Below are positions 15,895 through 20,767 of a stretch of 20,767 bases of DNA, piece by piece (position 1 is the stretch's first letter; each line of letters begins with the position of its first letter). A program made the position numbers and the translations under genes. This DNA comes from Hyphomicrobiales bacterium (GTDB lineage: Bacteria; Pseudomonadota; Alphaproteobacteria; Rhizobiales; Devosiaceae), in NCBI GenBank assembly GCA_015487985.1, contig WFOP01000108.1, positions 1 through 20,767 of the forward strand, given 5' to 3'. The notes under the pieces were generated by a model. That model made no database searches. It saw only the letters and a program-made list of their open reading frames with translations, and had not been told where the DNA came from.

Positions 15895-15993
15895 ATGATG
15901 GATTCTCTCACGGTGCGCGCACTTCTTGATTTTCATCCCGACAAAACGGACCTGTTCGCGGCCTTTGAGGGCGGCAAATCTCCCGCCCCTTGA
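15895..15993 (+). CDS. Possible 32-codon upstream ORF
   Basis: A short frame reads MMDSLTVRALLDFHPDKTDL... and ends 46 bases before marR. Composition is protein-like, but a purine-rich GGGAG lies too far upstream (about 15 bases) to be a good ribosome site. A GGGCGG/CCGCCC stem (15969-15974 with 15983-15988) overlaps its last codons. It could be a leader peptide, a gene remnant or chance. I do not recognise it. Confidence 0.2.
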   Translation: MMDSLTVRALLDFHPDKTDLFAAFEGGKSPAP

Positions 15994-16003
15994 TATTTCA
16001 ATT

Positions 16004-16022
16004 TATATAGTTAGATTATATA
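16004..16022. promoter_or_regulatory. TATATA-N7-TATATA dyad upstream of marR
   Basis: Two TATATA arms separated by GTTAGAT lie 17 bases before the marR start, overlapping the probable -10 or leader. MarR proteins commonly bind AT-rich dyads of about this size in their own promoter, so an autorepressor site is a reasonable inference. Confidence 0.4.
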
Positions 16023-16039
16023 TGTAAATAGGAGCGAAC

Positions 16040-16456
16040 ATGGATCACATTATACATCAGTTTTTCGAAGTATCTTCCCAATTACGCCATGCGCTGCGTC
16101 GCGGCATCAAGGAACCCGGGGCGCCATTGAGCATCATTGAAATGCGCGGACTGGAGTTTCTGGCCCGGGAAGCAAATCCCCGCCAAAAGGAACTTGCCGC
16201 CTATTGGGGAATTACCAATGCGTCGGCGTCGGCCTTTGTCTCCAAAATGGAAGGTCTTGGCTTTGTTCAACGCCGGCCTGACCCGAACGACAAGCGCGCT
16301 GCCATCCTTGAGGTTACCCCTGTTGGCCGCACCGCGATCGCCCGGACCGGCAAACTGGCCAGCCAGGTGTGCAGGCCGCTTTTTGAAAAGCTGAGTGAGC
16401 AGGAACTGGAACAGCTTGGTCATATCCTGAAAAAAATCCACCCCGGACAGCAATAG
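16040..16456 (+). CDS. MarR-family transcriptional regulator
   Basis: Dimeric winged-helix regulator of 138 residues, the usual family size. MarR proteins usually repress neighbouring efflux or detoxification genes and release DNA on binding a small aromatic ligand. The recognition helix is around residues 59-71 (TNASASAFVSKME). The wing at 75-92 carries RRPDPNDKRA, the charged signature of the family, and helices at both ends would form the dimer interface. A GGAG Shine-Dalgarno lies 6 bases before the ATG. It is the first gene of a three-gene operon, with only 9 bases to the next start. The TATATA dyad just upstream is the likely operator. The ligand cannot be told from sequence, but the downstream genes suggest the compound that they modify or export. 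Confidence 0.93.
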   Translation: MDHIIHQFFEVSSQLRHALRRGIKEPGAPLSIIEMRGLEFLAREANPRQKELAAYWGITNASASAFVSKMEGLGFVQRRPDPNDKRAAILEVTPVGRTAIARTGKLASQVCRPLFEKLSEQELEQLGHILKKIHPGQQ

Positions 16457-16465
16457 AGGCCCCTC

Positions 16466-19021
16466 ATGAAACATCCAATAGATTATGTCCGGCGATTGCC
16501 GGAACTGAACCAGCATGACCTTTTGCTTGCCGGGGGCAAGGCGGCAGCTCTTGGGGAAATGCTTCAAGCCGGTTTTCCGGTACCAAATGGATTTTGTCTC
16601 ACCACCAGGGCCTATCGGACATTTGTTCAGAAAAGCGGGCTGGACAAACAGATTAAACTTGGTCTTGAAGGGGAAGAATTGCGCGAAAAATTTGCGTCCG
16701 CCCCCATACCGGCTGAAATTCTGACGCAGGTGGAAGCCGCCTATAATGAGCTGAGTGTTAAGGCCGTGTCTGTGCGCTCATCTTCAACGGCAGAAGACCT
16801 GCCTCAGGCTTCATTTGCCGGACAACAGGATACATACCTGAATGTGCGGGGCCTGAAAGAAACCATAAAGGCCATCCAAAAATGCTGGGCTTCCCTCTGG
16901 ACAAAACGCGTCATTGAATATCGCGAACGGGCCGGGTTCCCCCCCGATTCAGTGGATATGGGCATTGTGGTGCAGGCCATGGTCAATGCCGAAAAAGCGG
17001 GGGTTTTGTTCAGCGCCAACCCTGTTACGGGGAACCGGGATCAAGTGGTCATAAACGGGGCATGGGGACTTGGGGAAGCGATTGTCAGCGGGCTGGTAAC
17101 ACCCGACACGATTACAATCGACAAGACTAGCGGCCAAATCATCAGCGCCAACATTGCTCAAAAAACTGTCATGACCGTGCGGACGGACAAGGGCACAGAA
17201 GAGCGCGCAGTACCAAAAGACAAACAAGCCATTCCCGTATTGTCCGGGGAAGAAATTATCCGGCTTGTGGAACTAAGTGCTGGCGTTGAGGCCCACGAAA
17301 ACCGCCCCATGGACCTTGAATGGGCAATTGAGGGCAATCGGCTTTATCTGCTTCAGGCCCGGCCGATCACCGCCCTGCCTGAACCGCTTGATGATGTTGA
17401 TATCAATGGAGGCGAATGGAGCCGGCTGATGCTGATCGAGCGTTACCCGGACCCCCTGACCCCCTACACGGCCTCGGTTATGCAGAGCGCTTTCTTTCAG
17501 TCCTTTGACAAGGTTTTTTCGCTGATGGGCGGCAAGCCCTCCGGGGATGAGAAAATGATCGGGATGTTTTTTGGCCTGCCCTATATCAATGTCACCATGA
17601 TGGGAAAGGCGGGCATTCAGACCGGCAATGAAATCAACAGGAACAACAATTCCCCGCGCAAAAGACCGGGTCTGATCACGCTGACAAAAGTGGGGTGGCT
17701 GTTGTTGAGCACCCATCGGGAATGGAACCGGCTGCAAACACGGTTTGAAACGAAGGCGCGCCAGATAAATGAAAAATCATGGCATGATGCCCCCCTCTCG
17801 CGTCTGCTGGAGGAAACGGAAAATCAGGAGCCACGGATCAAGCCGATGCTCAATAATCATGCCTATGCCATTATCGCAGCCGAGTTGACCTTGCAAATGC
17901 TCAAAACGCTCACGCGGAACTGGCTGGGGGATGACAAGGGGCATTTGTCCACGACTCTGCTTTCCGGGTTGACCGGGAACATGACGGTAAAAACCAACCA
18001 TGAATTGTGGAAGCTTGCAGTGCTGGTGCGCCCGCATGCAAATTTGCGCGCCTATCTGAGCCAGCCGCCGCAGGATAACTGGCGTCAGGAAGTTGTCAAA
18101 TTTGAGGGCGGCGAAGAATTTATAGCCAAATTGGACCGTTTTTTAAGAACCTATGGACACCGCTCGCCCAGATACGAATTTATTCATCCGTGCTGGGCCG
18201 AAGACCCAAAGCAGGTTATTGAAATGGTGCAAATGTATTTTGACGAGGCTGTTCAAGATCCCGCAATTGGCGAATCCGCTCAGGCGGCAAAACGTGAGGC
18301 CGCCCAGACAAACGCCCGCCAAAAACTGCCCCTGTCAAAACGTTTCATCTTTGACCGGGTATTATCCCTGGCCCAGACCTATTTTCGCCTGCGCGAAAAC
18401 CAGCAGTTCTATCTCATGATGATGCTGCCCACGCAACAGCGCATCCTTCAGGCATTGGGGCAAAATCTGGTGCTCGCCGGCTGTTTTGACGACCCCGGGG
18501 ATATTTATTTCCTGCAACAGGATGAAGGTGTTGCGCTCGCCCGGCATGTTCTTGCCCCCCAGCCCAACAGTGCGGAAAAATTAGCCCGTGCCCAAGCACA
18601 GGTGCAAAAAAACCGCTCTGACCTTGCACGCTACCAACGCATGAACGCCCCACTGCACCTTGGGGGCAAACCCCAGGACACGGGCACAGGCCAGAAGATT
18701 GTCGGCATCGCCGCCAGCAAGGGCATCGCGCGCGGACCGGTACGCATTATTCTTGAACCCGGCGAGTTTCGCGATCTGCAACCGGGGGAAATTCTGGTGA
18801 CCTCGGCGACGTCTCCCGCATGGACTCCGCTTTTTGGCGTGGCTGCGGGGTTAATCACCGATTTTGGCGGCATGCTCTCCCATTCCGGTGTTGTGGCACG
18901 CGAATATGGGCTGCCGGCGGTTTTAGGGGTCGGCAACGCCACCGCCACTCTGAAGAATGGCCAAATCGTTGAAATTGATGGAACGGCTGGGACCGTGCGC
19001 AAAATCGGAGACGACACATGA
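16466..19021 (+). CDS. PEP-utilizer family phosphotransferase, rifampin-phosphotransferase-like
   Basis: A dikinase-type enzyme of 851 residues. The order is N-terminal ATP-grasp domain (about 1-305), a long middle domain (about 315-735) and a C-terminal swivelling phosphohistidine domain. Visible ATP-site features are GGKAAALG (Lys25), VSVRSSSTAEDL (Arg104), MDLEW (Glu285) and LLQARPIT (Gln297, Arg299). The mobile histidine is His806 in GGMLSHSGVVAREYGLPAV. Phosphoenolpyruvate synthase has this histidine mid-chain, followed by a pyruvate/PEP barrel. Here it is near the C-terminus and that barrel is absent. This matches rifampin phosphotransferases (about 865 residues), which move the beta-phosphate of ATP to the drug. 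The real substrate is unknown, since many RPH-like proteins are uncharacterised. It lies between marR and an MFS gene and overlaps the latter by four bases. Confidence 0.85.
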   Translation: MKHPIDYVRRLPELNQHDLLLAGGKAAALGEMLQAGFPVPNGFCLTTRAYRTFVQKSGLDKQIKLGLEGEELREKFASAPIPAEILTQVEAAYNELSVKAVSVRSSSTAEDLPQASFAGQQDTYLNVRGLKETIKAIQKCWASLWTKRVIEYRERAGFPPDSVDMGIVVQAMVNAEKAGVLFSANPVTGNRDQVVINGAWGLGEAIVSGLVTPDTITIDKTSGQIISANIAQKTVMTVRTDKGTEERAVPKDKQAIPVLSGEEIIRLVELSAGVEAHENRPMDLEWAIEGNRLYLLQARPITALPEPLDDVDINGGEWSRLMLIERYPDPLTPYTASVMQSAFFQSFDKVFSLMGGKPSGDEKMIGMFFGLPYINVTMMGKAGIQTGNEINRNNNSPRKRPGLITLTKVGWLLLSTHREWNRLQTRFETKARQINEKSWHDAPLSRLLEETENQEPRIKPMLNNHAYAIIAAELTLQMLKTLTRNWLGDDKGHLSTTLLSGLTGNMTVKTNHELWKLAVLVRPHANLRAYLSQPPQDNWRQEVVKFEGGEEFIAKLDRFLRTYGHRSPRYEFIHPCWAEDPKQVIEMVQMYFDEAVQDPAIGESAQAAKREAAQTNARQKLPLSKRFIFDRVLSLAQTYFRLRENQQFYLMMMLPTQQRILQALGQNLVLAGCFDDPGDIYFLQQDEGVALARHVLAPQPNSAEKLARAQAQVQKNRSDLARYQRMNAPLHLGGKPQDTGTGQKIVGIAASKGIARGPVRIILEPGEFRDLQPGEILVTSATSPAWTPLFGVAAGLITDFGGMLSHSGVVAREYGLPAVLGVGNATATLKNGQIVEIDGTAGTVRKIGDDT

Positions 19022-20202
19022 TTTTCAAAAACACAAAGTTTCAGGTCCTGCTGTTCAGTGAAATGGTTTCGCTGATTGGCGACCGGATTTTGGCCGTCGC
19101 ACTGGTTATTCTTGTCTATGACATCACAGGCTCAGCCGCCACGGTTTCTATTTTGATGATGCTCAAGGCCATCCCGTCGTTGTTCTTGGGAAGCGTTGCG
19201 GGGGCCATGGTGGACCGGCTCAACCGCAAATGGGTGATGGTGTTTTCCAACCTCACTCAGGGTGCGCTGGTGCTGATAATTCCTTTCACCAATGAATTGC
19301 TGGTGATTTACGGGGTTTATTTTTTACTGTCGGTCGTCAATCAGTTTTTCATTCCGGCGCGGGCCGCAACCCTCCCCTCAATCGTGCCTGAGAAATCGCT
19401 GATGGCGGCAAATTCGCTGTTTTCCATGGCCTTCGTTGGCGCGATCGCCCTTGGGCCAATGATAGCGGGGGTCTTGATTGAAGCCTATGGCACAAGCGCC
19501 GCTTTTTTTGCAGATTCTTTCACCTTTCTGGTCCCGGCGGTGGCGGTGGCATTTCTCGCCCTGCCCCAAAAATCCAAACCCCTGCAACAAAGCAGATTTG
19601 TTGACGAACTGCGCGCCGGGTTTTCCTATATTTCACAAAACCCCACCATACGGGCGGCGCTTTTTTTGTCGGGACTCGTCTATATGGGGATTGGCGCTGT
19701 CAGCGTGCTTGGCATTGTCATTGCCGATAAAGTGCTTGGCGTAGGCGCCGGCGGCTATGGCATGATGATGTCCTCCATGGGGGTTGGCATGCTGGTGGGG
19801 GCAATTGCTGCGGGTAAATGGGGCAGGCAGTTTGATACAATCCAACTCGCCTCGGCCGGCGCCATCATGGCGGGTGCGGCAATCGCCATCCTGCCTTTTG
19901 CCACCAGCCTGTATTTTGCCTTTGCGCTCAATCTGGTGTTGGGGGCGGGCATGGTGTTTGTTCAGACCAGCGCCAATACCCTGTTCCAGACATCCCCTGA
20001 AGAGTTGCGCGGGCGGGTAATGGGAGTTGCGCAATCCTTGATGGGCGCCGCCTCGTTTCTGGCGATGGGTTTTGCCGGTTTTGTCGCCGAATGGATCGGG
20101 TTTGCCCCTGTTTTGACCCTTGTGGGGGGGGGGTCCGTTGTCGCCGGCGGGTTCTTTTTTGCTGCCGGATTATCGGGCAGACAAGCAACGCGGGAAAAAT
20201 AA
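19018..20202 (+). CDS. Major facilitator superfamily exporter (MFS_3/MefA-EntS-like)
   Basis: Inner-membrane drug or siderophore-type exporter of 394 residues with about 10-12 hydrophobic helices. The conserved cytoplasmic motif A is present between helices 2 and 3 as GAMVDRLNRK (residues 62-71). The opening FQVLLFSEMVSLIGDRI and the ALGPMIAGVLIEAYG segment are typical of the MFS_3 branch (macrolide exporter MefA, enterobactin exporter EntS). Its ATG overlaps the stop of the upstream phosphotransferase gene (ATGA), so the two are translationally coupled. The likely role is export of the same compound or its phosphorylated product. A run of ten G at 20124-20133 codes for a Gly triplet in the last helix region. 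Slippage there would change the last 25 or so residues. Confidence 0.9.
   Translation: MIFKNTKFQVLLFSEMVSLIGDRILAVALVILVYDITGSAATVSILMMLKAIPSLFLGSVAGAMVDRLNRKWVMVFSNLTQGALVLIIPFTNELLVIYGVYFLLSVVNQFFIPARAATLPSIVPEKSLMAANSLFSMAFVGAIALGPMIAGVLIEAYGTSAAFFADSFTFLVPAVAVAFLALPQKSKPLQQSRFVDELRAGFSYISQNPTIRAALFLSGLVYMGIGAVSVLGIVIADKVLGVGAGGYGMMMSSMGVGMLVGAIAAGKWGRQFDTIQLASAGAIMAGAAIAILPFATSLYFAFALNLVLGAGMVFVQTSANTLFQTSPEELRGRVMGVAQSLMGAASFLAMGFAGFVAEWIGFAPVLTLVGGGSVVAGGFFFAAGLSGRQATREK
20124..20133 (+). repeat. Homopolymeric G10 tract in MFS gene
   Basis: Ten consecutive G bases inside the MFS reading frame (GTG then GGG GGG GGG). The frame is intact at this length. It is either a slippage-prone tract or a place where base calling could be wrong. 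Confidence 0.9.
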
Positions 20203-20224
20203 CCTGACAAAAGAAAACTTCAGG

Positions 20225-20257
20225 CCAAAAGAAAAAGGGGCGCAATTGATGCGCCCC
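20225..20257 (-). terminator. Rho-independent terminator between convergent MFS and binding-protein genes
   Basis: The stem GGGGCGCA (20237-20244) pairs with TGCGCCCC (20250-20257) around a 5-base loop, 8 bp in all. On the minus strand it is followed by TTTTTCTTTT, a good U-tract, so it mainly ends the binding-protein transcript. On the plus strand the tail is CCAAATCC, so termination of the MFS operon here would be weaker. Confidence 0.85.
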
Positions 20258-20297
20258 CCAAATCCTTGTGTTTTACCTTATGCCTTAGCGTGCAGGC

Positions 20298-20767
20298 TTA
20301 ACGTGGAGGCAGTGGCATCCAGTCCGGCACCGACACATCAGCATGGGCGAACTGAGGCATTTTAGCCGACAAATCCGCCATGTTTTTAATGTCGTTTTCA
20401 TTCAACATTGTTTGAGTGATAAGGGTTGGTGGAATAATCACACTTTGCCCCACCTCTTCACCGGCCAGCAACATTGCCAGGGTACGAACGGACACTTCGC
20501 CCACAACAGCGGGGTTGGTGGCGGCGGTGGCCACCCATGCCGAACCCGGCTCACGCATGGCCGCAATATCCGCTGTTGAAACATCAGCTGAATAAATCTT
20601 GATCTGATCCGTCAAACCCGCTTCATCCACGGCAATTTTTACCCCTTTTGCAAATTCATCATAGGGGGCAAACATGACCGTGATGTCGGGATTGGCCTGC
20701 AATACGGAACGCGCCTGATTGGCCACCGAGTTGGCAATCGGGTTGTCCAGCGTGCCAAATACGGCGA
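20298..20767 (-). CDS. Sugar ABC transporter periplasmic binding protein, C-terminal part (partial)
   Basis: The visible 155 residues run in frame from the right edge to a TAA stop. They show the second lobe of a ribose-type (Peripla_BP_4) solute-binding protein: NPDITVMFAPYDEFAKGV (the position of the hinge and ligand-contact Asp in RbsB-like proteins), then KIYSADVST, VATAATNPAVVGEVSVRT and a final IPPTLITQ strand. It should bind a sugar or related polyol in the periplasm for an ABC importer whose other genes lie outside the window. The signal peptide and first lobe are missing. The ligand cannot be told. It ends in a strong terminator and is unrelated in direction to the MFS operon. Confidence 0.85.
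   Translation of the reverse strand, partial: AVFGTLDNPIANSVANQARSVLQANPDITVMFAPYDEFAKGVKIAVDEAGLTDQIKIYSADVSTADIAAMREPGSAWVATAATNPAVVGEVSVRTLAMLLAGEEVGQSVIIPPTLITQTMLNENDIKNMADLSAKMPQFAHADVSVPDWMPLPPR

Larger units (their letters stand above)
15154..16039. other. Long intergenic region between divergent RTX and marR operons
   Basis: About 890 AT-rich bases without a convincing long gene. They hold the RTX leader (with its AAGGAAAA Shine-Dalgarno just before 15153), an 8+8 palindrome at 15651-15668, a 32-codon ORF at 15895-15993 with a hairpin over its end, and a TATATA dyad at 16004-16022. The remaining stretch (15170-15640) shows nothing I can name. Several 60-70-codon open frames here lack ribosome sites and are probably chance. 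Confidence 0.6.

Noticed and set aside
16466..19021. Phosphoenolpyruvate synthase (PpsA)
   Set aside because: The swivelling histidine is at residue 806 of 851 and no PEP/pyruvate barrel follows, unlike PpsA, where the histidine is mid-chain.

Overview
The window looks like a piece of an alphaproteobacterial chromosome, probably Rhodospirillales-like. The reasons are a form II RuBisCO gene divergent from a CbbR regulator, a PrtD/PrtE-type secretion system, and moderate GC by eye. Form II RuBisCO suggests an autotrophy-capable organism at home in low oxygen or high CO2. I cannot name the species. No tRNA, rRNA, transposase, integrase or CRISPR array was seen.

Layout. (1) 1-1559: the 5' part of cbbM (minus strand, running off the left edge) and the divergent cbbR, with operator-like dyads between them. 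(2) 1665-15153: a minus-strand secretion locus, transcribed from a 10.3-kb gene for a 3443-residue RTX protein, through a strong intergenic hairpin, into a PrtD-type ABC ATPase and a PrtE/HlyD-type membrane fusion protein. The outer-membrane TolC partner is not in the window. (3) 15154-16039: about 890 bases without a convincing gene, holding several palindromes and one short ORF. (4) 16040-20202: a tight plus-strand operon of a MarR regulator, a rifampin-phosphotransferase-like (PEP-utilizer family) enzyme and an MFS exporter. (5) 20298-20767: the 3' end of a sugar-type periplasmic binding protein on the minus strand, separated from the operon by a terminator.

How the genes work together. 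CbbR is expected to control cbbM. The RTX protein should leave the cell in one step through the encoded ABC/MFP pair, using its C-terminal signal, and fold outside on calcium. The MarR-phosphotransferase-MFS set reads as a sense-modify-export unit for a small toxic molecule.

Most notable points. The RTX protein has no cysteine, and its N-terminal ~1950 residues match no family I recognise, with a hydrophobic helical stretch and scattered Ca-loop motifs. It also carries an internal relic-like copy of a secretion-type C-terminus followed by duplicated beta-roll/cadherin-like modules. The phosphotransferase-like operon is a plausible undescribed detoxification or resistance system, and its MFS gene contains a run of ten G.
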